A stretch of 64,000 nucleotides of DNA from F23-D06 sp963603365. Its GTDB lineage: Bacteria > Bacteroidota > Bacteroidia > Bacteroidales > WCHB1-69. A program made the position numbers and the translations under genes. The stretch lies in the NCBI GenBank assembly GCA_963603365.1, contig CAVCMI010000023.1:1-64000 (forward strand). Direction: 5' to 3'. Below the pieces are notes generated by a model, which did no database searches, was not told where the DNA came from, and saw nothing but the letters and a program-made list of their open reading frames with translations. Below, piece by piece: positions 7,973 through 16,619 of the stretch (positions within the stretch are counted from its first letter, which is position 1; the number at the start of each line of letters is the position of its first letter).

Positions 7973-9511
7973 ATGAAGAGAGCAATTATCAGCGTCAGCG
8001 ACAAGACAGGACTTGTGCCTTTTGTGGCAGGACTTATTGAGCAGGGATATGAAATTATTTCTACCGGCGGAACGAAGAAGATGCTGGAAGATGCCGGTCT
8101 GAAGCCCATCGGCATAAGTGAGGTCACGGGTTTCCCCGAAATCATGGACGGTCGCGTGAAGACGCTGCATCCGAAGGTGCACGGCGGCCTGCTCTCGGTA
8201 CGCGACAATGATGTTCACCGCAAAGAAATGGAAGAAAACGGCATAGCGCCTGTCGATATGGTTGTCGTTAACTTGTACCCCTTTAAGCAGACAGTCGAGA
8301 AGCCGGGCGTTTCTTTTGAAGAAGCGATTGAGAACATAGACATCGGCGGACCCTCGATGCTGCGCAGTGCTGCCAAAAACCACCGCTATGTCACAGCCGT
8401 GACAGACAGCGCAGACTATGATGCTGTGCTGGAGGAGATAAGAACGCACGGCGACACGACATATGAGACCCGCCGGCGGCTTGCTGCCAAAGTGTTCCGC
8501 CATACTGCCGCATACGACACCTATATCTCGACTTATCTCACCGAACAGGCTGGCGAAAAAGAGCCCGAAAGCTTGACCATGACGTTTACGCGCAAGCAGA
8601 GTCTCCGTTATGGCGAGAACCCGCATCAGCAGGCCACGTTCTATGCCGGCAAAAAACAGGGATATTCTATTGCTTGGGCAAACCAACTGCATGGCAAAGA
8701 ACTGTCATACAACAATATTCAGGATGCAGATGCTACTTTGCAGTTGCTGCGCGAGTTTAAGGAGCCTACGGTAGTGGCCGTCAAGCACAAGAACCCTTGC
8801 GGTGTCGGTGTCGGACAGAATGTGCTGCAGGCCTGGCAGCGCGCCTACGAAGCAGACCCCGTTTCGATTTTCGGCGGTATCGTGGCCTCCAACAGGCCAA
8901 TCGACAAGGTTACGGCAGAGGCTATGAAGCCCGTGTTCCTCGAGATTATCCTCGCTCCCGGCTTTTCACAAGAAGCCCTCGACTGCCTATCAACCAAAAA
9001 GAATATCCGGCTGATGACCTTCGACGCCGACCCCTCCTCCTGCATAGATGACACGATGTTTGTCAGCGTACGTGGCGGTATGTTGCGGCAGACCGTTGAC
9101 AATAAGTCGCCCGAAGATTATACGCTCAATGTGGTTACGGAGAAACAGCCAACAGAAAAAGAGTTGAATGACTTGTTTCTCGCGATGAAAATCTGCAAGC
9201 ATGTGCGTTCCAATGCCATCACGGTGGCGGCAGACGGCAAGATTGCCGGAATCGGCGCCGGACAGATGAACCGCGTGGGCGCAGCACATATCGCACTCGA
9301 AGAGGCTAAAGGCAAAGGCGTCGCGTCAGGGCTCTGCCTCGCATCAGATGCTTTCTTCCCCTTTGACGATGTGGTGAAGATGGCGGCTCAATACGGCGTC
9401 ACAGCAATCATTCAGCCCGGAGGGTCCGTAAGAGACGCAGACTCTGTCAAAGCCTGCAACGATCTGGGCATCGCAATGGTCTTCACTGGCGTGCGTCATT
9501 TCAGACACTAA
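7973..9511 (+). CDS. purH: Bifunctional AICAR transformylase / IMP cyclohydrolase PurH
   Basis: A 512-residue enzyme for the last two steps of IMP synthesis. The N-terminal MGS-like cyclohydrolase domain (about 1-190) shows STGGT at 30-34 and KTLHPKVHGG at 63-72; the transformylase domain follows with RYGENPHQ near 210 and the catalytic VKHKNPCG with Lys271-His272. Length is that of the family. No promoter box is evident in the 33-base gap after the DUF975-like gene. The ung gene starts 26 bases after its stop. Confidence 0.97.
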   Translation: MKRAIISVSDKTGLVPFVAGLIEQGYEIISTGGTKKMLEDAGLKPIGISEVTGFPEIMDGRVKTLHPKVHGGLLSVRDNDVHRKEMEENGIAPVDMVVVNLYPFKQTVEKPGVSFEEAIENIDIGGPSMLRSAAKNHRYVTAVTDSADYDAVLEEIRTHGDTTYETRRRLAAKVFRHTAAYDTYISTYLTEQAGEKEPESLTMTFTRKQSLRYGENPHQQATFYAGKKQGYSIAWANQLHGKELSYNNIQDADATLQLLREFKEPTVVAVKHKNPCGVGVGQNVLQAWQRAYEADPVSIFGGIVASNRPIDKVTAEAMKPVFLEIILAPGFSQEALDCLSTKKNIRLMTFDADPSSCIDDTMFVSVRGGMLRQTVDNKSPEDYTLNVVTEKQPTEKELNDLFLAMKICKHVRSNAITVAADGKIAGIGAGQMNRVGAAHIALEEAKGKGVASGLCLASDAFFPFDDVVKMAAQYGVTAIIQPGGSVRDADSVKACNDLGIAMVFTGVRHFRH

Positions 9512-9537
9512 AAACCGCCTTGCGACGGCATCCGGCT

Positions 9538-10212
9538 ATGGCAGTCAACCCTCAAATTGAAGAGTCTTGGAAAACGGTGCTTTGGGATCAGTTCCAAGCC
9601 CCCTATTTCTCGGACCTGAAGGCTTTCCTGACGGAAGAGAAGATGCATTACCGCATATTTCCGCCCGGAAACTGCATCTTCAACGCTTTCGATTCTACCC
9701 CTTTCGATGAGGTGAAGGTTGTCATCATCGGACAAGACCCTTATCATGAATTGGGACAGGCGCACGGACTCTGTTTCTCGGTTCAGGATGGCGTGCCTTT
9801 CCCAAAGTCGCTGCTCAATATCTTCAAGGAGCTTTCGGACGATACCGGCTTTGCTATGCCCCGCAGCGGCAATCTCCAGAAGTGGGCTCAGCAAGGCGTA
9901 CTGCTGCTTAATGCGACCCTCACCGTGCGTGAACATGCGGCCGGCTCCCATCAGGGACGCGGCTGGGAAACGTTCACCGACTGTGCCATACAGCGGCTGT
10001 CACAGCAGAAAACCGGTCTGGTGTTCCTGCTGTGGGGCAACTATGCCATTGACAAGCGCACACTCATAGACGCTCAAAGGCATTATGTGCTCACCGCCGC
10101 GCACCCCTCGCCGCTTTCGGCCTATAGGGGGTTCTTCGGCTGCCGGCATTTCTCCAAAACCAACGATCTGCTGAAAAGCATGGGTAAGGCCACTATCGAC
10201 TGGCAACTGTGA
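9538..10212 (+). CDS. ung: Uracil-DNA glycosylase (family 1)
   Basis: A 224-residue DNA repair enzyme that removes uracil from DNA. The water-activating loop GQDPYH is at residues 65-70 (Asp67) and the minor-groove loop HPSPLS at 189-194, both diagnostic of family 1. LLLNATLTV near 122 is the conserved pyrimidine-pocket strand. The ATG at 9538 (MAVNPQIEESW) was chosen over an in-frame TTG at 9520. It follows purH by 26 bases, so an operon is likely. Confidence 0.97.
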   Translation: MAVNPQIEESWKTVLWDQFQAPYFSDLKAFLTEEKMHYRIFPPGNCIFNAFDSTPFDEVKVVIIGQDPYHELGQAHGLCFSVQDGVPFPKSLLNIFKELSDDTGFAMPRSGNLQKWAQQGVLLLNATLTVREHAAGSHQGRGWETFTDCAIQRLSQQKTGLVFLLWGNYAIDKRTLIDAQRHYVLTAAHPSPLSAYRGFFGCRHFSKTNDLLKSMGKATIDWQL

Positions 10213-10279
10213 ACCCGCATAAGAGTGCAGCAGTCTTTTCATCTTTTGACAGTTACAGAATAAAAGAAGAATACTAACA

Positions 10280-12589
10280 ATGTATAATGGTTCTAAAACA
10301 AAGAAGAAAGAGACCCGGAACGGCAAACATAAAGCCAGCAGTGAAAGATCGCGCTATATAAAGCCGTTCTGGATTGTATATGCCTCGCTGGTTGGAGTTA
10401 CGGCACTGGTGTTCCTGTTCATCTCGTTGGGCTGGATGGGGTATATGCCGTCGTTCTCTGAACTGGAGAACCCCTCGTCGAACCTCGCTTCGGAGGTCAT
10501 TGCCGAGGATGGGGAACTGTTGGGCACCTATTACCGCGAGAACCGGTCAAACTGCAAGTATGAAGACCTATCGCAACCGCTTAAGGATGCCTTGATTGCT
10601 ACGGAGGACTCCCGTTTCTATAGACATTCAGGCGTGGACGTGAAAGCCCTGTTCCGCGTGGCAAGCGGCGTGATTACGTTTCACCGCAAGGGCGGCGGCA
10701 GTACCATTACGCAGCAGCTGGCCAAGAACCTCTTTCCCCGTACTTCCGGCGACAGCAAAATAAAACTGGTGCTTACCAAACTCAAAGAGTGGGTGGTGGC
10801 CGCCAAACTGGAGAGAGCGTACTCTAAAGATGAAATCATTGCCATGTATTTCAATACGGTCGATTTCGGCAATCAGGCCGTTGGCATCAAGTCGGCGGCA
10901 CGAACCTATTTCGACAAACGCCCCGATGAGATCGGCACCGAAGAGGCCGCCTTGCTGGTGGGCATGCTGAAGGCTCCCTCAAAGTACAGCCCTCGCCGTC
11001 ATTATCAAGCATCGATGAACCGCAGGAACACGGTGCTCGGCCAAATGAAGAAATACGGCTACATTTCCCACGATGATTTCGATTCTTTGAGATTGTTGCC
11101 TATAGACATGTCGAAATTCCGCTCCCAAGTGCATTATGCCGGCAAAGCAACCTATTTCAGAGAGTATTTGCGCCTTGTCCTGAAAGAGTGGTGCGACAAG
11201 AATCCCAAGAAAGACGGATCGCATTATGACCTCTACTGCGATGGGCTGAAAATTTACACGACAATAGATTCACGTATGCAGCAGCACGCCGAAGATGCAG
11301 TGAAAGAACATGTCTGTAACTATTTGCAGCCTATCTTCTTTGCGCAGAACAAAGGGGTTAAGAACGCTCCGTTTGTCAATCTGTCTAAAGAGCAGACCAA
11401 TACGATAATATGGAATGCGGTGAAGCGCTCGGAAAGATATGAGGCGATGAAAGATGCCGGCAAAAGCGATGAGCAAGTCAAAGAGGCTTTCAGCAAGCCC
11501 GTGAAGATGAAAGTCTTTTCCTACTCGGGCATGAGAGACACGGTGATGTCGCCATACGACTCTATACGCTATTACAAGTCGTTCCTGCAATGCGGCCTGA
11601 TGTGCATGGAGGTGAACAGCGGCCATGTGAAAGCATACGTGGGCGGTACCGATTACGAGCATTTCCAGTTCGACCACGTCAAACTCTCCAGACGGCAGGT
11701 AGGTTCCACGTTCAAGCCCTACGTCTATACCGTGGCAATGCAGAGCGGCGAGTTTGACCCTTGCACTATGGTGCCCAATGTGCCCGTCACCATAGAGGTG
11801 CCGGGCGGCACGTGGACACCCCGCAACTCCGGCAACTACAAGGAGGGGCAAATGATGCCGCTGCGCGAAGCGCTGGCGCACTCCCTGAACCAGGTGTCGG
11901 CATATTTGATGAAACGCTACGGCCCCGAAGCCGTCATTAACCTTGTCCGCAATATGGGCATGACTTCTGACATCCCCTCAGTGCCGGCAATCTGCCTCGG
12001 CGCATGCGAACTTACACTCTATGAACAAGTCGGCGCCATCAACTGTTTCCCGAATCACGGTGTCTATGTGGAACCGATTTTCATAACCAAAATCTGCGAC
12101 AGAGACGGGAATGTCATCTATACCAAAGTCCCCAAAACGAACGAGGCCATCAACCAGATTACAGCATTCAAGACGGTAAGACTGATGCAGGGGGTTGTAG
12201 ACTACGGCACAAGCGGACGACTCAGAAGCCAGTATAAACTCGATTTCCCTGTGGGCGGCAAGACCGGCACGACAGACAACCAGTCTGACGGCTGGTTTGT
12301 TGGCTATACACCGTTGCTGACTTGCGGTGTTTGGGTGGGTTGCGAGGACCGCGCCGCACATTTCAGAAGCATGGCATACGGGCAGGGAGCACGCACCGCA
12401 ATGCCTGTGTTCGGTCTTTTTATGCGGAAAGTGTATGACGATGAAGCCTTGCCCTACTACTATGTGGTCAGAGGCGACAATAAATATTCCAACAAAGGCT
12501 ATGACTTCCTGATTCCGGAAGCCTACACGGGTGACCCCTCCGGCTGCAACGAGGTGAAGAAGAAGGGGACAGAACTTAATTTCGACTAA
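10280..12589 (+). CDS. Class A penicillin-binding protein (PBP1A type)
   Basis: A 769-residue bifunctional peptidoglycan synthase: cytoplasmic basic start, one membrane segment at about residues 30-53, GT51 glycosyltransferase domain with EDSRFYRHSGVD (catalytic Glu109) and STITQQLAKNL, then a transpeptidase domain with STFK (catalytic Ser476), SLN at 535-537 and KTGT at 661-664. It acts in the periplasm on lipid II. It starts 67 bases after ung and its stop overlaps the convergent T9SS gene by 4 bases. Confidence 0.95.
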   Translation: MYNGSKTKKKETRNGKHKASSERSRYIKPFWIVYASLVGVTALVFLFISLGWMGYMPSFSELENPSSNLASEVIAEDGELLGTYYRENRSNCKYEDLSQPLKDALIATEDSRFYRHSGVDVKALFRVASGVITFHRKGGGSTITQQLAKNLFPRTSGDSKIKLVLTKLKEWVVAAKLERAYSKDEIIAMYFNTVDFGNQAVGIKSAARTYFDKRPDEIGTEEAALLVGMLKAPSKYSPRRHYQASMNRRNTVLGQMKKYGYISHDDFDSLRLLPIDMSKFRSQVHYAGKATYFREYLRLVLKEWCDKNPKKDGSHYDLYCDGLKIYTTIDSRMQQHAEDAVKEHVCNYLQPIFFAQNKGVKNAPFVNLSKEQTNTIIWNAVKRSERYEAMKDAGKSDEQVKEAFSKPVKMKVFSYSGMRDTVMSPYDSIRYYKSFLQCGLMCMEVNSGHVKAYVGGTDYEHFQFDHVKLSRRQVGSTFKPYVYTVAMQSGEFDPCTMVPNVPVTIEVPGGTWTPRNSGNYKEGQMMPLREALAHSLNQVSAYLMKRYGPEAVINLVRNMGMTSDIPSVPAICLGACELTLYEQVGAINCFPNHGVYVEPIFITKICDRDGNVIYTKVPKTNEAINQITAFKTVRLMQGVVDYGTSGRLRSQYKLDFPVGGKTGTTDNQSDGWFVGYTPLLTCGVWVGCEDRAAHFRSMAYGQGARTAMPVFGLFMRKVYDDEALPYYYVVRGDNKYSNKGYDFLIPEAYTGDPSGCNEVKKKGTELNFD

Positions 12590-14346
12590 TGCGTTTTTAC
12601 GATACGCAGCGTTGTCAATTTCTTCCCTTGGGTTGCCTTGACGATGTACAGACCTGCCGGCCAACCCGATGTCGGGACAGTCAAGGTTTCATAATTCCCG
12701 TCAATGACATATACCCGCTGTCCTAAAGCGTTGTAAACCTCGGCTTTGGTGATTCTGTTCGACTGCCCGCAGATGGTGAAAGTGTTGCCCTGCATCGGGT
12801 TAGGATAGAGGAGGATGCTTTCGCTGTCGTGATTTGTCACGGCAGACGTCCCCTCACTTTCTATCCGGACAGTCCACTCGCGGGTGTCGTGGTGCGGTGT
12901 GGAAACGCTGTACCGGAGCGTCCTGATGCTCTGTTCCGGAGTGTTGTCAACTATATCTTCAAGCAGGGAGTCGGTTGCGCCGAACGGCAAATCCAAGACT
13001 ATTATAAGGTCACTCAAAGGAGTTGAGAGTTGCGGTACGGCTATCGTAAAGGTGGACGAGTCTGCCGCTGTGAGAATGCCGTCGTAATGCGTGTCCGAAT
13101 CGGCTTCTTCAAAGGCATAGCACGACAACACAATGGGGTCGATGGTCATGATCGGTTGGTAGAAGACTTGCCCGAGGGTCGCATAGTCGGTTTTATGGAA
13201 AATGACTGTTTCGGCCTCGGTGTCGCTGTTAGTCCCCCAATAGTTGGAAACTGCATAGAAGTCGAGGCTGCTGTTGTTGTACAGGGCGTAGGTTATGCCG
13301 CTGTTCCCGTTGTCAAAGATGACATTCCCGCCCGGGTCTTCCGCAGTGCCCATATCAATGGTTGGTGCGCCGATGACGGTGACCCCCCAAAGGTTGCCGT
13401 AGATGAGGTTGTGCCGGATGCGGGCCGTGCAGGTGTTGCTGTATCCCGTAATGCTGATGCCGCTCCCGCCGTTGTTGGGACTTGGCTCAAGATCGTTTTC
13501 GGCAAAGGTGTTGCCTTCAATCTCTGTATGGATGTCGTAGCCGATTTGGGTGTAGCCGTAGCGGTTGTGCACGATGGTGTTGTCGCGCACTATCATGTTT
13601 GTAGTGCCCGTAGTGGTGAGCAAGTTGGAGATGCCGATGCCGCCCGACTGGTAGCTGGCCACCCCCTCGATGTGGTTTCCGGCAATGATGATCGTGTCGG
13701 CAGCGCCAGGCCCGAGGTTGATCTGGGCACGGTTGCTGTTGTTCAGCACATTGTTGAAGAAACGGCTGTTCAGGATTCTCGGCGACCCCATCAGGTTTAC
13801 CGCAGAGCCGATAGCCGAAGACTCGTTGTGGTGAAAATAGCAGTTCTGAATCGTGGGGTTGCATGAGAGGTATTTGACGGCGATGTCAGTGAAGTTGCTG
13901 AACTCGCAATTGTCGAAAGTCAAGTTGCTGTTTGACAAGGTTATGCTTTTGCAGCGATTGAACCATAGTCCGGACAGTCCGGCGGTTTGTGTGCTGTCAA
14001 ACCGGAATGTCACGTAGTCTTGCAGCGAGTCGGCGCGCATGCCCGTAATTTGCAGCAGGCTGTCGCGGGTGGCGCAGACTATAACTCCTCTGACAGTTAC
14101 GGTAGTGTTGCCGTCAAAGGAGATTCTGGTGACACTTGGGTCCAGCACTAACGTGTCGTTGCCAGAGAGCGTAAGGCTTTGGTGTACGGCGTAGCATCCG
14201 GGCTGTGTTGAGGTTACAAAACCTGACGGGTCGGAAAGCATGTCCGCAAATGTGTATCTTTCTCCGGTTCCGGGGGTTATGATTTGAGCATGACAGATAA
14301 TCATGCTCATTAAAATGAAATAAGAAAACAGTAATGCTTTTTTCAT
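12586..14346 (-). CDS. T9SS-sorted right-handed beta-helix protein
   Basis: A 586-residue predicted secreted protein. It has a signal peptide (ending CHAQ, residue 20) and a long stretch (about 70-380) rich in short N/G-turn repeats such as NCYFHHNESSAIGS and GNHIEGV, typical of a parallel right-handed beta-helix. The last 80 residues form a type IX sorting domain: LYPNPMQGN, then EVYNALGQRVY and PAGLYIVKATQGKK near the end. T9SS cargo is exported by Sec, crosses the outer membrane through the Sov/SprA channel and is usually attached to surface lipopolysaccharide. Binding or enzymatic role is unknown. It overlaps PBP1A by 4 bases, tail to tail. Confidence 0.88.
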   Translation of the reverse strand: MKKALLFSYFILMSMIICHAQIITPGTGERYTFADMLSDPSGFVTSTQPGCYAVHQSLTLSGNDTLVLDPSVTRISFDGNTTVTVRGVIVCATRDSLLQITGMRADSLQDYVTFRFDSTQTAGLSGLWFNRCKSITLSNSNLTFDNCEFSNFTDIAVKYLSCNPTIQNCYFHHNESSAIGSAVNLMGSPRILNSRFFNNVLNNSNRAQINLGPGAADTIIIAGNHIEGVASYQSGGIGISNLLTTTGTTNMIVRDNTIVHNRYGYTQIGYDIHTEIEGNTFAENDLEPSPNNGGSGISITGYSNTCTARIRHNLIYGNLWGVTVIGAPTIDMGTAEDPGGNVIFDNGNSGITYALYNNSSLDFYAVSNYWGTNSDTEAETVIFHKTDYATLGQVFYQPIMTIDPIVLSCYAFEEADSDTHYDGILTAADSSTFTIAVPQLSTPLSDLIIVLDLPFGATDSLLEDIVDNTPEQSIRTLRYSVSTPHHDTREWTVRIESEGTSAVTNHDSESILLYPNPMQGNTFTICGQSNRITKAEVYNALGQRVYVIDGNYETLTVPTSGWPAGLYIVKATQGKKLTTLRIVKTH

Positions 14347-14375
14347 TGCTTAAATTATTGGTTGAATGAAATAGA

Positions 14376-14409
14376 CAATCCCACTTTCACGGCCGTGAAA
14401 GTGGGATTG
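14376..14409. terminator. Perfect 34-base palindrome between nhaD and the beta-helix gene
   Basis: A 15-base arm CAATCCCACTTTCAC, centre GGCC and its exact complement give a fully base-paired hairpin, 9 bases past the nhaD stop. The leftward flank has no strong T run (GATTGTCTATTTC), so it may act as a weak terminator, an mRNA 3' stabiliser or a protein site. Position between two leftward genes favours termination of the nhaD transcript. Confidence 0.75.
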
Positions 14410-14417
14410 TGTTGAGG

Positions 14418-15767
14418 TCAAAGGTAGAACAGGTAGTCGCAAAGCACATAGATGCCCGCACCGGCGAGGTAGCCGACCAAAGCCAGTGGCGTTATGCGTT
14501 TGAGATACCATATAAAGTCGATCTTCTCCATGCCCATGACAGCCACACCGGCGGCAGAGCCGATGATGAGGATGCTGCCGCCCGTTCCGGCACAGTAGGA
14601 GAGGAATATCCAGAAAGTGTCATCCATCGGGAAGTTGTACATGCCCATAGCGCCGGCCACCAACGGAACGTTGTCCACGATGGAGGAGAGAATACCTATG
14701 ACGATGTCGATGAGATGATAGTTGCCGTTGAATGCGGTGTCCATACTGCCGGCAAGCATAGAGAGATGCCCGGCGCTCTGAAGACCAGCCACGGCAAGCA
14801 AGATGCCGAGGAAGAAAAGAATGCTTGACATGTCGATCTTAGCGAGGATGTCGGTGATGCGCAGACGGTATTTATGTTCTGTGTCTTTGCGGTAGATGAT
14901 TTCTGTCGTGATCCAGAGCACGGCAAGTCCCAGCATGATGCCCATATAGGGTTTCAGATGGGTGAGCATTTTGAAGACGGGGACGAAAATGAGTGCGCCG
15001 ATGCCCATCCAGAAGATGAGGTTGCGCTGCCACGTCGGGATTTCAGCTTTGTCGTCCTTGTTCTCTAAAGTCTGCCTTGGCGGGATTTCGCCTTTCTCGA
15101 AGAAAGAGACGATGAAGAGCGGGATAATCATAGAAACCACGCTCGGGAGGAAGCAGCGGGTGATGACTGCACCCGTAGAGATATTGCCGGCAATCCAGAG
15201 CATGATGGTGGTCACGTCGCCGATAGGCGACCATGCGCCGCCGGCATTAGCCGCCAAGATGATCATGCCGCCGAAGAACCAACGGTCTTTCTGGTCGGTA
15301 ATTAATTTGCGCAGCAAGGCAATCATTACGATGGCGGTGGTGAGGTTGTCAAGCAAAGCCGACAGTATGAAGGTAAGGAAAGAGAGCGACCAGAGCAGTT
15401 TAACCTTGCTTTTGGTTTTGATGTGGTCGGTGATGATGTTGAAGCCGCCGTGAGAGTCAATCAATTCCACTACAGTCATGGCTCCCATCAGGTAGAAGAG
15501 GATCTCGGCGATGTCGCCAAGATGCTCGATGAGTTCGCTTTTGGTGATGAAATCCACAAAAGTGCCCCCTTCGTGCGTGGCCAGATAGTTCTGGTAACCT
15601 TGCCCGAAACCGGAGACTGTGAAGATGTCGGGGCCGGCCAGGATGTAACAGAGCCATATCAAGACACCTAACAGCAGGGCGAAAGCGGATTTGTTCACTT
15701 TCAACGGATGTTCGAGGGCAATGCATGCATAGCCGACGACAAACAGGATAATCATTAAGTAAAACAT
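14418..15767 (-). CDS. nhaD: Na+/H+ antiporter NhaD family
   Basis: A 449-residue polytopic inner-membrane protein with about 11-13 hydrophobic segments, matching the NhaD branch of the ion transporter superfamily. Visible family blocks are LSALLDNLTTAIVMIALLRK and the acidic/asparagine segments NAGGAWSPIGDVTTIMLW and SSIVDNVPLVAGAMGMY, which carry the charged residues in the membrane used for cation exchange. It would export Na+ for H+. It lies 37 bases after an outer-membrane protein gene whose promoter probably serves both. Confidence 0.93.
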   Translation of the reverse strand: MFYLMIILFVVGYACIALEHPLKVNKSAFALLLGVLIWLCYILAGPDIFTVSGFGQGYQNYLATHEGGTFVDFITKSELIEHLGDIAEILFYLMGAMTVVELIDSHGGFNIITDHIKTKSKVKLLWSLSFLTFILSALLDNLTTAIVMIALLRKLITDQKDRWFFGGMIILAANAGGAWSPIGDVTTIMLWIAGNISTGAVITRCFLPSVVSMIIPLFIVSFFEKGEIPPRQTLENKDDKAEIPTWQRNLIFWMGIGALIFVPVFKMLTHLKPYMGIMLGLAVLWITTEIIYRKDTEHKYRLRITDILAKIDMSSILFFLGILLAVAGLQSAGHLSMLAGSMDTAFNGNYHLIDIVIGILSSIVDNVPLVAGAMGMYNFPMDDTFWIFLSYCAGTGGSILIIGSAAGVAVMGMEKIDFIWYLKRITPLALVGYLAGAGIYVLCDYLFYL

Positions 15768-15804
15768 AACAATAGGCGTAATTTGGGTTAGAAATAAAAT
15801 ACGG

Positions 15805-16521
15805 TTAGAAGATGCTCAGCGAGACACCTACAGACATAGGATAGATCTTGGGACCCTTTCCGGTGCTGAAGAGCGGTGTAAGCTGGAAACTGTAATAGAC
15901 ATCTACAAATTTCCATCCGATTCTGGTGTAAACGTCCACATTGTATTTCATCTTGTTTTCCATTCTCAGGTTCTTGAACATAAGGGTGTCGGCAGCGGTT
16001 GACGGGTCCTGCCCCTTGTATTTCTGCGTGACGTTGCATATAAGTCCCGCCCGCGCACCTATCGTGAACTTGAACCCGCTCTCGTGGCGGTAGCGGAACT
16101 CCAACGGGATGTTCACATTCAGATAGTTCATCTTTACGGTGTTGAACTTTACTTGGCTCGGCAGCACGAGATAGCGCATGATTTCTTTGTCCTCGTCGTA
16201 CTGCAACAGGGCGTTGCTGTATTGTGTATAGTAGGAGATGCCAACGCCGAGACCGAACGCGACGGGTTTCTTGTTGGTGTTGAAGTCCCAGATGGCGGAC
16301 ACGGTGAAGCCGGGGTCAAATTTGGCGTGGTTCACCTCCGCGGGCATGCCCATCCAGAATGTGTGGTAGATGTCCATGATCAAGCGGTCACGGAAGATGA
16401 CAGGTTTGGGGTCGTTTTTGTCTTGCAGCGTAGGATTGGGGATGCCGCTTTCTGTCTGACTATAGGTTATCTGTATGAGTGAGAGGCACAAGATAGCCAA
16501 CGGAATGATTTTTCTGGTCAT
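15805..16521 (-). CDS. Outer-membrane beta-barrel-like protein
   Basis: A 238-residue protein with a signal peptide (MTRKIIPLAILCLSLIQITYS) and then alternating polar/aromatic strands such as PVAFGLGVGISYYTQYSNAL, FKFTIGARAGLICNVTQKY and a terminal FVDVYYSFQLTPLFSTG ... VSLSIF, ending in an aromatic as outer-membrane barrels do. I do not recognise a named family; it resembles the PorT-like/OmpA-type small barrels annotated in Bacteroidota. First gene of a likely operon with nhaD. Confidence 0.7.
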   Translation of the reverse strand: MTRKIIPLAILCLSLIQITYSQTESGIPNPTLQDKNDPKPVIFRDRLIMDIYHTFWMGMPAEVNHAKFDPGFTVSAIWDFNTNKKPVAFGLGVGISYYTQYSNALLQYDEDKEIMRYLVLPSQVKFNTVKMNYLNVNIPLEFRYRHESGFKFTIGARAGLICNVTQKYKGQDPSTAADTLMFKNLRMENKMKYNVDVYTRIGWKFVDVYYSFQLTPLFSTGKGPKIYPMSVGVSLSIF

Positions 16522-16538
16522 AACAACTTTTTAAGGCG

Positions 16539-16547
16539 GCAAAGATA
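16539..16547 (-). promoter_or_regulatory. -7 promoter box TATCTTTGC (leftward) for the OMP-nhaD pair
   Basis: GCAAAGATA on the plus strand is TATCTTTGC leftward, 18 bases from the outer-membrane protein start. Confidence 0.8.
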
Positions 16548-16550
16548 ACA

Positions 16551-16594
16551 AAAAAAACAAAGGGGTCGAATTATGTGAATCCGTCCCCTTTGTT
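16551..16594 (-). terminator. Intrinsic terminator of ppdK
   Basis: AACAAAGGGG and CCCCTTTGTT form a perfect 10-bp stem; read leftward it is followed by a run of T (complement of 16551-16557), a classic terminator 26 bases after the ppdK stop. Confidence 0.92.
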
Positions 16595-16619
16595 CCTTAG
16601 TCGGAATGTGATTTCCACG

